Shown here: in pieces, positions 1 through 8,088 of the stretch
How positions within the stretch are numbered: the stretch's first letter is position 1
Layout of the letters: each line of letters opens with the position of its first letter
NCBI GenBank assembly: GCA_030154385.1
Contig: JASKJZ010000004.1
Span: 1 to 25,966 of the forward strand
Origin: Clostridiales bacterium
Lineage (GTDB): Bacteria > Bacillota_A > Clostridia > Lachnospirales > Lachnospiraceae
Direction: 5' to 3'
Length of the DNA: 25,966 bases
Notes under the pieces: model-generated
What the model saw: the letters and a program-made list of their open reading frames with translations, nothing else
The model's database searches: none
What the model was told of the DNA's origin: nothing
Made by a program: the position numbers and the translations under genes

Positions 1-50
1 ACATACCATTTTCTTTCAATTGTAGATGGACTAGCCATAAAACTTTTCAT
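1..50 (-). CDS. rplM: 50S ribosomal protein L13, 5' end only
   Basis: Only the first 16 codons and two bases of the next are in the window; the gene continues past the left edge. The translation MKSFMASPSTIERKWYV matches the N-terminus of clostridial L13. ATG at 50-48 is preceded by a strong AGGAGG (57-62) at good spacing. L13 is an early-assembly large-subunit protein and is normally followed by rpsI (S9). In many Firmicutes rplM directly follows truA; here a two-component/lipoprotein unit lies between them. A consensus promoter and roughly 130-nt leader precede it. Identification rests on a short N-terminal match plus gene order. Confidence 0.88.
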   Translation of the reverse strand, partial: MKSFMASPSTIERKWY

Positions 51-188
51 TGGTTTACCTCCTTGCAAACATATAATATTCGTTAATTCACTGCAAATAT
101 TTATTGGTTAAAAAACACTTTTACCGGGGCTTTGGCTTAAGTATTTTTACACACGAACGAACACGTGCATAGCACGTCACATCTATTG
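51..188 (-). promoter_or_regulatory. 5' leader of rplM (candidate L13 leader)
   Basis: From the predicted start site near 182 to the rplM ATG there are about 130 untranslated nucleotides. On the transcript strand they contain a hairpin ACGTGC-TAT-GCACGT (about 163-177), an AT-rich stem AATATT/AATATT further down, and a possible weak stem GTTT/AAAC that brackets the ribosome binding site. L13 is known to control rplM-rpsI through a leader in some Firmicutes. That this leader does the same is inference; no alignment was made. Confidence 0.4.
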
Positions 189-217
189 ATTATATTACGA
201 AAATGCAAATGTGTCAA
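189..217 (-). promoter_or_regulatory. Consensus sigma-A promoter for rplM
   Basis: On the minus strand TTGACA (217-212) and TATAAT (194-189) are both perfect and separated by exactly 17 nt. The promoter starts about 40 nt after the stop codon of the upstream lipoprotein gene. It gives rplM (and presumably rpsI) its own strong transcription start, independent of the two-component unit upstream. I see no terminator between that unit and this promoter. Confidence 0.85.
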
Positions 218-258
218 GCAATCTTTCTTCTATTTTTTATCTTTCTACGAATTCTCCA

Positions 259-2463
259 TCATTGCCCCTGCTCCGACAAAAAGGTATCTGCTTTTGACAC
301 AATCGAAGCTAGGCTTCCATCTAAATTTTCACCATTCTTTAAATATTCCATACTCTCTTCCATAATGATTTTCATAAGTTCATTTTCTTTTGGAATGCAA
401 AGCGTCGTTTTCGCCACTAGGTTAGCAAAGTTCTGTCTTGTTTTTTTCGCTGGATAAGATGCCTCAAGATATCCGATGCTTCCATCCTCCATCGAGTAAC
501 TCATCCCATAATACATATCTTTCTTATTTGCAACCAGTTTGTCCCAGGATGCCTGCTGCACGGGAAGTCCGTCTCCTACTTCAATACTTTGCACGGAGTC
601 ATTTAAGACGAATTGTATAAATTCACCTGCCAACTCTTTTTGCTTGCTTGCATGATTGATTCCCATCAAACCGTTTGCATAAAATCCATTACACAATATT
701 GCCATTTGATAGTCCGTGTTTTTACAGAGCGCCTGACTCATAAAGAGGGTGTCCATGCTCTGTACATTATCCCAGTAAGCTCTCGCCGTCTTTTCCTTTA
801 GGAAATAAGCATTCGACGAAAATCCAAAGCTATTGTTTTCATCGGCAGAAAGACTTCCATTATCTACTAGATAACGCAGGTTTTCCAAGTATGTACGCAG
901 TGCTTCTTTGTCAATCTTATTTTCCTTCGTAATCATATTGTAATATTCCATTTTTAGGAATTCCCGCGCGACTTCTTCAAAATATGAATTTCTCACATAA
1001 GGAACAGCTTCATTCTGTTTCTCAAAAGCAACAATTTGCGACAGGCTACCTGCTGCTTCTATTGCGTTTGGCTGTCCAATAACGAGCGGTACTGTAATAC
1101 GTGCAGGTATTTGATAAATCCCTTGTTCTGTTAAGAATGCTTGTATGATATTGGATAAAATCCCTTGATTTACACACAACGAATCAAGGTTCTCAAGTAC
1201 ACCTTTTTCGACGTAAGAGTCCGTAGGCAGGCCATCTAAGAGTAGAACATCAGCGCCCCCTCCTCCCATCAGTTCGGTATTGAGTGCTTTAATATAATCC
1301 TTTTCATTGGTTTCCTCATCACCCATCGCCACGGTATAATTGACCTTTACATCAGGATGGTCTTTTTGGAACAGCGCGATTGCTTGTCGTATCGTCAGAT
1401 TCTCCCTTAATGAAAATACCGTCAACTCATTGCTTGGAACCGAAACAACAGTATCATCAAACGTATAACGAATTAATGATTTTACATTCTGTTCATTGTT
1501 ATATAAAACATCATACACATCCCGCTCTCCTTCTTCTACACAGAACGAGCGGATGCTCATGGTAGGCATGCCAAGGGAGCAAAGTTCACCATCCACAACG
1601 GTTTCCCATAAGGTTCCTCCCGAATTGAGACGATGTATCCCTTTCTTATCTGCTATATAAAGCGTACCTGCTTCACTCTGGTAAAGACTGGCTCCCACCT
1701 TCTCCTCTTCCATATCATAGGAACGAACCTCCGTTTGATTGGCTCCATCTAATACAAGCAGTTTCCTCCCACTTTTATCAAATCCCAGAACCTGTTCTCC
1801 ATATGCAACGTATTGATTTCCCCCAACCATGGAATCCACAAGTCCCTTGATTTTAAGTTCACCAATCAAATCTCCCGCTTGAGAAAAGAGCTTCACATTA
1901 TCATTAAAAGCGTCATTAAGTGCCAGGGTTCCATCACTTAGCACCTGCACATCCGTCACCCAGTTATATAACTCGTAGTTTGAATTATTGCTGGAAATCT
2001 CGGATAAGAATGGAATTTCTATCCAATCCGCGGCCTTATAATCAGATGTACGAAATATAAAATTTCTGGAACTATTGGTATCATATGCCTTCACAAGCGC
2101 ATAGTATGCCCCATCCTGTCCCCGTACCACCTTTTCGATTATACCGTCAATCTTCTCCTTCTTTGCAACAATTTCGCTAACTTGATCGAGCCATTCTCTT
2201 TTTTCTTCCTTCCAACTCTTATCTGGTTGCAAGATATACGTATGATATTCGCCTGTTGATTCATTTGACTTCCATGTCGTGAGTTCTAGCTCGCCATCCT
2301 TGTTTTGCAGCAGTCCAATTACCTCTTCTCCCTCTGGAAGTGCAATCTCTTCTTCTACATATCGCCCTTTATTTACACTTTCATTGTTCTGCCCCTTTCC
2401 ACAAGCCGACAATAGTATCATTGTCATTATGAGTAAAACCAGCATTCTCTTTTTATAAAACAT
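259..2463 (-). CDS. Large lipoprotein: propeller-like N-terminal region plus extracellular solute-binding domain
   Basis: This is a 734-residue lipoprotein. A basic, hydrophobic signal peptide ends in the lipobox LLSAC, with Cys21 as the lipidated residue. Residues about 30-340 show repeated beta-rich units with D/N-G turns, resembling a beta-propeller. From about residue 345 (NELTVFSLREN) the sequence resembles family 1 ABC solute-binding proteins. ATG 2463 is chosen over ATG 2469 because GGAGG lies 6 nt upstream of the former and touches the latter. It follows a sensor kinase by 55 nt. No permease or ATPase gene is nearby, so it may serve sensing rather than transport, which is inference. 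The ligand is unknown. Confidence 0.8.
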   Translation of the reverse strand: MFYKKRMLVLLIMTMILLSACGKGQNNESVNKGRYVEEEIALPEGEEVIGLLQNKDGELELTTWKSNESTGEYHTYILQPDKSWKEEKREWLDQVSEIVAKKEKIDGIIEKVVRGQDGAYYALVKAYDTNSSRNFIFRTSDYKAADWIEIPFLSEISSNNSNYELYNWVTDVQVLSDGTLALNDAFNDNVKLFSQAGDLIGELKIKGLVDSMVGGNQYVAYGEQVLGFDKSGRKLLVLDGANQTEVRSYDMEEEKVGASLYQSEAGTLYIADKKGIHRLNSGGTLWETVVDGELCSLGMPTMSIRSFCVEEGERDVYDVLYNNEQNVKSLIRYTFDDTVVSVPSNELTVFSLRENLTIRQAIALFQKDHPDVKVNYTVAMGDEETNEKDYIKALNTELMGGGGADVLLLDGLPTDSYVEKGVLENLDSLCVNQGILSNIIQAFLTEQGIYQIPARITVPLVIGQPNAIEAAGSLSQIVAFEKQNEAVPYVRNSYFEEVAREFLKMEYYNMITKENKIDKEALRTYLENLRYLVDNGSLSADENNSFGFSSNAYFLKEKTARAYWDNVQSMDTLFMSQALCKNTDYQMAILCNGFYANGLMGINHASKQKELAGEFIQFVLNDSVQSIEVGDGLPVQQASWDKLVANKKDMYYGMSYSMEDGSIGYLEASYPAKKTRQNFANLVAKTTLCIPKENELMKIIMEESMEYLKNGENLDGSLASIVSKADTFLSEQGQ

Positions 2464-2505
2464 ATTCATCCTCCTATTCCTTTGCGAGTAGAATAGCAGA
2501 GTTAC

Positions 2506-2523
2506 TTCTAAATAATCTCTAAA
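2506..2523 (-). promoter_or_regulatory. Possible second response-regulator site upstream of the lipoprotein gene
   Basis: On the minus strand TTTAGAG (2523-2517) and TTTAGAA (2512-2506) lie exactly 11 bp apart, spanning the stop codon of the kinase gene. They resemble the 11-bp repeats in front of the response regulator gene (ATTAGAGA units at 4558-4529). Only two copies exist, one imperfect, and no good -10 box sits at the matching distance. This is a weak candidate. Confidence 0.25.
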
Positions 2524-3805
2524 AAAGCAGAAAAAAGGTTGCTCCTTTGAATGGTGTATCCTTGCATCCAATTTCTCCTCCCAAAAGTTCCGTCAGTTGC
2601 TTTGCAATGCTAAGACCCAGTCCAAAGTGTTCTTTATCGCTTCTGGCAGCATCCACCTGATAAAAGCGTTCAAAGACACGTTCTTTGTCATTTTCTAAAA
2701 TTCCACAGCCATGATCCTCAACTTCTATCATAATCTTTGACTTCTTTGTGTTTTGTCTTATTCCCCGCAGGGTTATTTCTCCCTCCTCCGGCGAAAAGCG
2801 AAGAGCATTCTCAATTAGAATTGACAGTATTTGCTTCAGACGATATTTATCACCCTTTATTATACCTAGCTCCTCTTCCCCAAGATCAATGTTAAGCTTC
2901 ACCGTTTTTTGTTTGCATACAAGCAAATAGGCTTCATAGACTTCAATCAAAAGATTCTCTACCTCAACTGTTTCCATTTCCAGCTTCCACTTCCCCGCAT
3001 CCGTGTAAGATAAAAGCAAAAGATCTTCAATCAGGCGCGACATGCGTTTTGTTTCACGTTCCAAACAGGCAAGTATATCCAGTTTATTTGCTCGTTCGCT
3101 CTTTAGTAACGATAGATTGGCAAGTATCACGGATAGGGGGGAACGCAGTTCGTGAGAGGCCGCCGCAACAAAGTCATCTTGACTTCGTTTTCCTTCTTCA
3201 ACTGGTTTCATTGCGCGTCCCACAAACCATACGCTCGTCGCATACAAAAGCAGGATTCCAAACAAATCAATGAAAAAAAATACAATAAGCTTTCCATATT
3301 TCTCAGCCCTTGCCCCTGGAAATTCCTGTATCAGCATAAGACTTCGATATCCATTTTGTGTAGAAAAAGCCAATACCTGTCCATAAAATTCGGAATATCC
3401 TTGTTCAAAGCGATAGACCCTACTCTGCTTTTCCTCGACGGAAACTGGCGGAAGTGCGGTATCCACCCCGTCCTTCTTAGACAACTCTTCAAGTCTTAAA
3501 AAAAGCGCAGCGCGTCTCTTCTCAATTTCATTTGCACGCATAAGCTGTAAGGGTACTCCATTTTCACTCATCAAAAGGATAATATGGTTTTTATCCTCTA
3601 GGCTTGCAACCCACTCATTGCTGATGACATTCTCGGTTTTTAATTTGCCCGATACCGTAGAAAAGTTGTTTTGAAAGCTTTCCAGCCTAGCCATTTGATC
3701 TTGATTTCGGCTTACAAAAAAAGTCAAGATAACGACAAGCGTTACAATGACTCCTGTGGTACAGCTATAAATTCGAATTAGTTGTTTTTTTAGTTGTGCA
3801 AGCAT
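2519..3805 (-). CDS. Two-component sensor histidine kinase
   Basis: This membrane sensor kinase has 428 residues from the chosen start. A first membrane helix lies at about 12-31 and a second at about 172-195, enclosing an extracytoplasmic sensor region of roughly 140 residues. The phosphoacceptor His218 sits in ASHELRSPLSVI. The ATP-binding domain has an N-box (Asn333 in ENALRF), a G1 motif DHGCG (about 364) and FGLGLS (about 394-399). The open frame extends upstream to 3850, but ATG 3805 follows GGGAGA and starts a normal N-terminus. It overlaps the response regulator gene by 41 nt, indicating a co-translated pair. The signal is unknown. Confidence 0.9.
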   Translation of the reverse strand: MLAQLKKQLIRIYSCTTGVIVTLVVILTFFVSRNQDQMARLESFQNNFSTVSGKLKTENVISNEWVASLEDKNHIILLMSENGVPLQLMRANEIEKRRAALFLRLEELSKKDGVDTALPPVSVEEKQSRVYRFEQGYSEFYGQVLAFSTQNGYRSLMLIQEFPGARAEKYGKLIVFFFIDLFGILLLYATSVWFVGRAMKPVEEGKRSQDDFVAAASHELRSPLSVILANLSLLKSERANKLDILACLERETKRMSRLIEDLLLLSYTDAGKWKLEMETVEVENLLIEVYEAYLLVCKQKTVKLNIDLGEEELGIIKGDKYRLKQILSILIENALRFSPEEGEITLRGIRQNTKKSKIMIEVEDHGCGILENDKERVFERFYQVDAARSDKEHFGLGLSIAKQLTELLGGEIGCKDTPFKGATFFLLF

Positions 3806-4481
3806 CCTTCTCCCTTTCAAGGCGATACCCAATCCCGTGAATCGTGACAATTCTTACATTAGTTGGAAGCACCTTAAGCCTTCTTCGTAAAAAGTAGATG
3901 TAATTGTCAATATTACCGTCCTCAATTTCCGCATCCATTCCCCATACGCGGTATAAGATTTGTTTCCTCGTTAAAATCTGATTGGCATTGCGCATAAAAA
4001 AGCCAAGCAACTGCGTTTCCTTTTTGGATAAGGAGCGACGCTCCATATGACAAGCAAGCATACCTTCCTCTTCAAACAATTCCAAATCCTCAAATATAAT
4101 CCTCTCGTGAGGTACTAACTTTCTTGGTCGTCTCAAAATTGCTCGAATACGTGCTAAAAGCTCCTCGATATCATAAGGCTTGACTAAATAATCATCTGCC
4201 CCCGCATCGAGCCCGTCAATGCGGTCATGGATGCCATCTCTTGCAGTCAGCAAAATAACGGGGGTTGTTTTTCCCTGTCGTCGAAACTCCTGCAATAAAT
4301 GGAGGCCATCTTTAAAAGGGAGCATGCGGTCGAGTAACATAACATCATAGATTCCCTCTTGCATATACTGCGCACCCTCTTCTCCATCAAAGGCAAAATC
4401 GACCTGATATCCAGCTTCCATTAGTGCTGTCCCTGCTGCCTTACTAAGCTCCTTATCATCTTCTACCATCAATAATTTCAT
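3765..4481 (-). CDS. OmpR/PhoB-family response regulator
   Basis: This protein has 238 residues. The receiver domain has acidic Asp8 and Asp9, phosphoacceptor Asp51 (MLLDRMLP), Thr79 (LLTAR) and Lys101 (VKP). The C-terminal half is a winged-helix DNA-binding domain ending with the typical IVTIHGIGYRLE wing. It is expected to be phosphorylated by the kinase encoded immediately downstream and to bind direct repeats. Three TCTCTAAT repeats at 11-bp spacing lie just upstream of its own gene, suggesting autoregulation. The C-terminal tail (CTTKKTTNSNL) is encoded in the overlap with the kinase gene. GAGGGTGA precedes the ATG. Confidence 0.93.
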   Translation of the reverse strand: MKLLMVEDDKELSKAAGTALMEAGYQVDFAFDGEEGAQYMQEGIYDVMLLDRMLPFKDGLHLLQEFRRQGKTTPVILLTARDGIHDRIDGLDAGADDYLVKPYDIEELLARIRAILRRPRKLVPHERIIFEDLELFEEEGMLACHMERRSLSKKETQLLGFFMRNANQILTRKQILYRVWGMDAEIEDGNIDNYIYFLRRRLKVLPTNVRIVTIHGIGYRLEREKDACTTKKTTNSNL

Positions 4482-4504
4482 TTTATACTCACCCTCATCT
4501 CGTA

Positions 4505-4558
4505 ATTATAAATATGGTAGCGTTATTATCTCTAATTTTTCTCTAATTTATCTCTAAT
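4505..4558 (-). promoter_or_regulatory. Autoregulatory promoter: three 11-bp-phased direct repeats plus -10 box
   Basis: On the plus strand TCTCTAAT occurs at 4529-4536, 4540-4547 and 4551-4558, an exact 11-bp period. A degraded fourth copy, TCTCAAT, lies at 4562-4568. On the transcript strand the -10 box TATAAT is at 4510-4505. The position 17 nt upstream, where a -35 box should be, reads AGAGAT and belongs to the last repeat. A missing -35 box replaced by helically phased direct repeats is the classic layout for activation by PhoB/OmpR-family regulators, and such a regulator is the next gene. The first repeat overlaps the truA stop codon. Confidence 0.65.
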
Positions 4559-5345
4559 CTTTCTCAATATGATATCCAAAATCCCTATGCTTTATTTTCT
4601 GCGCTTCTTCTGGATATTCAATTTGAACAAGTCGAAGTCCTCTTGCTGGTGCGGTAGGTCCTGCCAGTGCACGATCTTTTCCCTCTAAGATTCTTACAAA
4701 ATCTTCTGGTTTTTTCCTACCCATACCGACCTCCATCAAGGTACCTGCTATGATTCGAACCATGTTATATAAAAAACCGCTGCCTGTAATCTGGATTTTT
4801 ATGAGCCCCGCTTCTTTTATCACAGAAAGCCAATATACCGTACGAACCGTCTCTTTGACCTGACTTCCAGCCGAACAAAAGCTTTTAAAATCATGCTCTC
4901 CCACCACATAGGCCGCCGCCTGCTGCATTGCCTTAAGGTCAAGCGGCCGATAGGTGTAATGGGCATACAACCGCTCCGTGGGAAGCTCCATCTCCTGATT
5001 CAAAATGCGATATTCGTAGGTCTTTCTACTATTGCAATACCTTGGATGAAACGTGGGCGACACCTCCAAGGAATCTTGCACACGGATGTCTTCGGGCAGT
5101 CTTTGGTTTAAGGCATACTTTATTTTTTCACCCGGAATGCGTGCTTCGGTATCAAAAATTGCGACATTTCCAAGTGCGTGAACACCTGCATCCGTACGGC
5201 TGGCTCCGATTACCTGAATTTCGGTTCCCAAAAGGCCTGTTAACGCTTTATTTAGCTCACCTTCTATGGTTCGACCATTTGGCTGTAGCTGCCAACCATT
5301 GTAATGCGTTCCGTCGTAGGCTACTACCAGTTTAATCCGCTTCAC
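4554..5345 (-). CDS. truA: tRNA pseudouridine(38-40) synthase TruA
   Basis: This 263-residue enzyme isomerises uridine to pseudouridine at positions 38-40 in the tRNA anticodon arm. The N-terminus KLVVAYDGTHYNGWQ and the catalytic motif RTDAGVHA, with Asp52 as nucleophile, are clear. The start is GTG 5345, overlapping the ecfT stop codon as GTGA; the longer open frame (to 5498) lies inside ecfT and has no family match. Linkage to ecfA1-ecfA2-ecfT is standard in Firmicutes. I see no terminator after it, so some transcripts may run into the two-component genes. Confidence 0.95.
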   Translation of the reverse strand: MKRIKLVVAYDGTHYNGWQLQPNGRTIEGELNKALTGLLGTEIQVIGASRTDAGVHALGNVAIFDTEARIPGEKIKYALNQRLPEDIRVQDSLEVSPTFHPRYCNSRKTYEYRILNQEMELPTERLYAHYTYRPLDLKAMQQAAAYVVGEHDFKSFCSAGSQVKETVRTVYWLSVIKEAGLIKIQITGSGFLYNMVRIIAGTLMEVGMGRKKPEDFVRILEGKDRALAGPTAPARGLRLVQIEYPEEAQKIKHRDFGYHIEKD

Positions 5346-6172
5346 ACTATCACCCCCGTGAGGAAAGAGAGTGTAAGGTAATGCTTCACAACAAACAGAA
5401 CCACCAGATAGCAAAGGAGTACTAGAAAGCCGACTGCATCCAAACGTTTGTAAGCGAGCGGTTTCATTTTTGTTCTTCCTTCTCCTCCGCGGTAGCATCT
5501 AGCCTCCATCGCCATTGCCAGATCATTTGCACGTCGAAAGGCCGAAATAAAGAGTGGTACCAGTAAGGGAATTAAATTTTTAGCCTTCTTAATTAAGTTC
5601 CCATTTTCAAAATCTGCACCCCTTGCCATTTGTGCCTTCATGATTTTATCCGTTTCTTCTAAAAGAATCGGGATAAAACGAAGCGCAATTGACATCATCA
5701 TTGCGATTTCATGCACAGGAAAGCGCACTTTCTTGAGTGGATTCATAAGCCGCTCAAGGCCATCCGTCAAGTGATTGGGGGTCGTCGTAAAGGTCATCAG
5801 GGAGGCGCCAATAGTTAAAAAGACTAAGCGAATTCCCAAAAAAACTGCATTGACGATGCCCTCTATTGTTATTGTAAAAATCCAAAATGAATATAACTCT
5901 TTTCCTGGGGTCAAAAAGAGATTAAAGATGACGGTGATCATCATTAACACAACGATGGATTTTAGACCCTTGACAATATAGGAAAATGGCACTCTGGATA
6001 TTTTGATTACTCCAAATAAAAAGAGTCCTGCCACAAGATATCCCAAAGCACTTTCAAATAGAAAAAGGGACAAAATGTATACCAAGGTGCCAATCAGCTT
6101 GACTCTTGGATCCATTCTGTGTAGGGGTGATTTTGCTGGGTAATATTGTCCAATGGTTATGTCTCTTAACAT
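5342..6172 (-). CDS. ecfT: Energy-coupling factor transporter transmembrane protein EcfT
   Basis: This 276-residue membrane subunit couples the two EcfA ATPases to substrate-binding S components for vitamin or metal uptake. Several hydrophobic helices fill residues 28-125 and another closes the C-terminus. The cytoplasmic coupling helices carry the two conserved Ala-Arg signatures: QMARGADFE, and AMEARCYRGG near residue 225. No S component is encoded here, so this is a shared (group II) ECF module serving S proteins encoded elsewhere. It is 30 nt downstream of ecfA2, and its last codons overlap the truA start. Confidence 0.94.
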   Translation of the reverse strand: MLRDITIGQYYPAKSPLHRMDPRVKLIGTLVYILSLFLFESALGYLVAGLFLFGVIKISRVPFSYIVKGLKSIVVLMMITVIFNLFLTPGKELYSFWIFTITIEGIVNAVFLGIRLVFLTIGASLMTFTTTPNHLTDGLERLMNPLKKVRFPVHEIAMMMSIALRFIPILLEETDKIMKAQMARGADFENGNLIKKAKNLIPLLVPLFISAFRRANDLAMAMEARCYRGGEGRTKMKPLAYKRLDAVGFLVLLCYLVVLFVVKHYLTLSFLTGVIV

Positions 6173-6202
6173 ATCCGCTCCTTCTTGCCTGCCTTCGCAG
6201 TT

Positions 6203-7060
6203 CTAAATCAAATTCTTTTTCGCATAGCGCAAAATCTCTTCTGCGGCTTCTTCTATCGTCGTTGCATCGGTAGCCAGAGGAAATCCCTTTTCCTCCAGCG
6301 CATGCAGGACGTATGTCACCTGTGGTGCTGCAAGACCGATTTTTTCCAGTTCCTTGTAATGAACAAATACCTGTTTGGGGGTTCCATCTAAAAAGATTTC
6401 TCCTCGGTTCATTACAATGAGGCGATCGACATATTTTGCGACATCCTCCATACTATGGGAGACTAAAATTATCGTGATCTTTCTCTCCTTGTGCAGCTTT
6501 GCAAGCAAGTCAAGGATCTCATCTCTTCCCTTTGGGTCAAGTCCTGCGGTTGGTTCATCCAATATGAGTACCTCTGGCTTCATTGCAAGTACGCCAGCGA
6601 TAGCAACTCTTCTCTTTTGTCCACCAGACAGCTCAAACGGAGAGGCATCCAGCATATCATCCGATATCCCAACCTGTTTAAGTGCCTCAAACGCGCGCAA
6701 ATCGACCTCAAGATTTGGCAAGCCTTGATTCATAGGGCCAAACTTTACATCCTTTACTATGGTTGTCTCAAAAAGCTGATGCTCTGGATATTGAAACACA
6801 AGTCCCACTTTACTGCGATGTGACTTTATATCATAATCCTTTTCATAGATATCTTGCCCATTATAATAGATGCTTCCACTGCTTGCATGCAGCAGTGCGT
6901 TGAAATGCTGCATCAAGGTCGATTTTCCGGAGCCCGTATGCCCAATCAGCCCTACAAACTCTCCATCCTCAATTTTTAGATTGATATCCTTAAGTGCCTG
7001 CTTTTCATAAGCAGTACCTGCACTATAGATATAATTTACGTGATCTAATATGATACCCAT
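6203..7060 (-). CDS. ecfA2: Energy-coupling factor transporter ATP-binding protein EcfA2
   Basis: This 285-residue ABC ATPase is the second of the ECF pair. It has Walker A GHTGSGKST (40-48), Q-loop Gln90, signature LSGGQ (144-148), Walker B LILDEP (165-170) and switch His202. YPEHQLFE directly after the Q-loop is typical of EcfA proteins. Its ATG follows the ecfA1 stop codon with a single intervening base, so the two are translationally coupled. It should form a heterodimer with EcfA1 on EcfT. Confidence 0.95.
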   Translation of the reverse strand: MGIILDHVNYIYSAGTAYEKQALKDINLKIEDGEFVGLIGHTGSGKSTLMQHFNALLHASSGSIYYNGQDIYEKDYDIKSHRSKVGLVFQYPEHQLFETTIVKDVKFGPMNQGLPNLEVDLRAFEALKQVGISDDMLDASPFELSGGQKRRVAIAGVLAMKPEVLILDEPTAGLDPKGRDEILDLLAKLHKERKITIILVSHSMEDVAKYVDRLIVMNRGEIFLDGTPKQVFVHYKELEKIGLAAPQVTYVLHALEEKGFPLATDATTIEEAAEEILRYAKKNLI

Positions 7061-7061
7061 C

Positions 7062-7934
7062 TTATTTTCTACCTGACCTTTTCTCTTTTAACACTGTCAT
7101 GGCCTCGACCAGCTCTTCTACGGTAAGGATTCCCTCTGGTATCAAAAGGCCTTGTTTTCTTAGCTCATATGCAAGCAATGTGACCTGCGGCACATCCAAG
7201 CGATACTTCTTTAGCTCTTCCACCCTGGAAAAAATTTCACGAGGTGTGCCCTGCATTACGATTTTGCCCTGATCCATCACAATGACTTTATCCGCATAAA
7301 TAACTTCTTCCATATAATGGGTAATCAATAATACGGTAATGGACTCTTTTTGATTTAGTTTTTTTACTGTTTTAATTACTTCCTTACGTCCATTCGGGTC
7401 AAGCATAGCCGTTGGCTCATCGAGCACGATACACTTTGGCTTCATCGCCATAATCCCTGCGATGGCTACTCTTTGCTTTTGTCCTCCAGAGAGCTTATTA
7501 GGAGAATGCTCCCGGTACTCATACATACCAACTGCCTTTAGGCTCTCCTCCACACGCTCCCAAATCTGCTCAGTGGGAACGCCAAGGTTTTCTGGCCCAA
7601 AGCCTACATCCTCTTCCACGATATTTCCGATAATCTGGTTGTCAGGATTTTGAAATACCATACCTGAGGTTTGGCGTATATTCCATAAGTTCGCATCCTC
7701 GCGCACATCCATTCCATCAACCCATACCGTACCCTCGGTCGGCATTAAGATTGCATTGATATGCTTAGCTAGCGTTGATTTTCCAGAACCATTATGTCCT
7801 AGAATCGCAACAAAATCGCCTTCCTTCACATCAACATCAATCCCATCAATTGCACGGGTAATGCTTTCAACATTTCCTTCTTCGTCACGGCGTATATATT
7901 CAAATGCAAGTTTTTCTGCTTTTATTATTGACAT
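7062..7934 (-). CDS. ecfA1: Energy-coupling factor transporter ATP-binding protein EcfA1
   Basis: This 290-residue ABC ATPase has Walker [10 protein letters not shown] (46-54), Q-loop Gln95 followed by NPDNQ, signature LSGGQ (148-152), Walker B IVLDEP (169-174) and switch His206. ATG 7934 ([13 protein letters not shown]) has AAGGAA upstream; the 38-codon upstream extension of the frame lies in the promoter/terminator spacer after rplQ. It begins the ecfA1-ecfA2-ecfT-truA unit, whose position after rplQ is conserved in Firmicutes. Confidence 0.95.
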   Translation of the reverse strand: MSIIKAEKLAFEYIRRDEEGNVESITRAIDGIDVDVKEGDFVAILGHNGSGKSTLAKHINAILMPTEGTVWVDGMDVREDANLWNIRQTSGMVFQNPDNQIIGNIVEEDVGFGPENLGVPTEQIWERVEESLKAVGMYEYREHSPNKLSGGQKQRVAIAGIMAMKPKCIVLDEPTAMLDPNGRKEVIKTVKKLNQKESITVLLITHYMEEVIYADKVIVMDQGKIVMQGTPREIFSRVEELKKYRLDVPQVTLLAYELRKQGLLIPEGILTVEELVEAMTVLKEKRSGRK

Positions 7935-7989
7935 ATGGTATTCCTTCTTTCCTAGAATATCCTTCTCGTATCCCAAAATATTCTCTCTT

Positions 7990-8018
7990 ATTCTATCTGA
8001 TTTCAGAATAAAAGTAAA
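7990..8018 (-). promoter_or_regulatory. Predicted promoter for ecfA1-ecfA2-ecfT-truA
   Basis: On the minus strand TTTACT (8018-8013; 4/6 to consensus) and TAGAAT (7995-7990; 5/6) are separated by 17 nt. The site lies between the rplQ terminator and the ecfA1 start, where a promoter is needed. Confidence 0.4.
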
Positions 8019-8045
8019 TAGATAGCCTGTAAAACAAGGCACACA

Positions 8046-8073
8046 CAAAAAGAAGCCCCAAAAATGAGGCTTC
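8046..8073 (-). terminator. Intrinsic terminator after rplQ
   Basis: On the transcript strand GAAGCCTC and GGGGCTTC form an 8-bp stem (one G-U pair) around an ATTTTT loop at 8073-8052, followed by TTTTT. It lies 15 nt after the rplQ stop codon and ends the alpha-operon series. Confidence 0.85.
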
Positions 8074-8088
8074 CAAGTTTCTGCATGC

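Noticed and set aside
3806..3850. 15-codon extension of the sensor kinase gene
   Set aside because: It would deepen the overlap with the response regulator gene; ATG 3805 has GGGAGA upstream and gives a normal short cytoplasmic N-terminus.
5346..5498. 51-codon N-terminal extension of truA
   Set aside because: It lies entirely inside ecfT and TruA normally begins at the KLVVAYDG strand; the GTG at 5345 overlaps the ecfT stop codon in the usual coupled manner.
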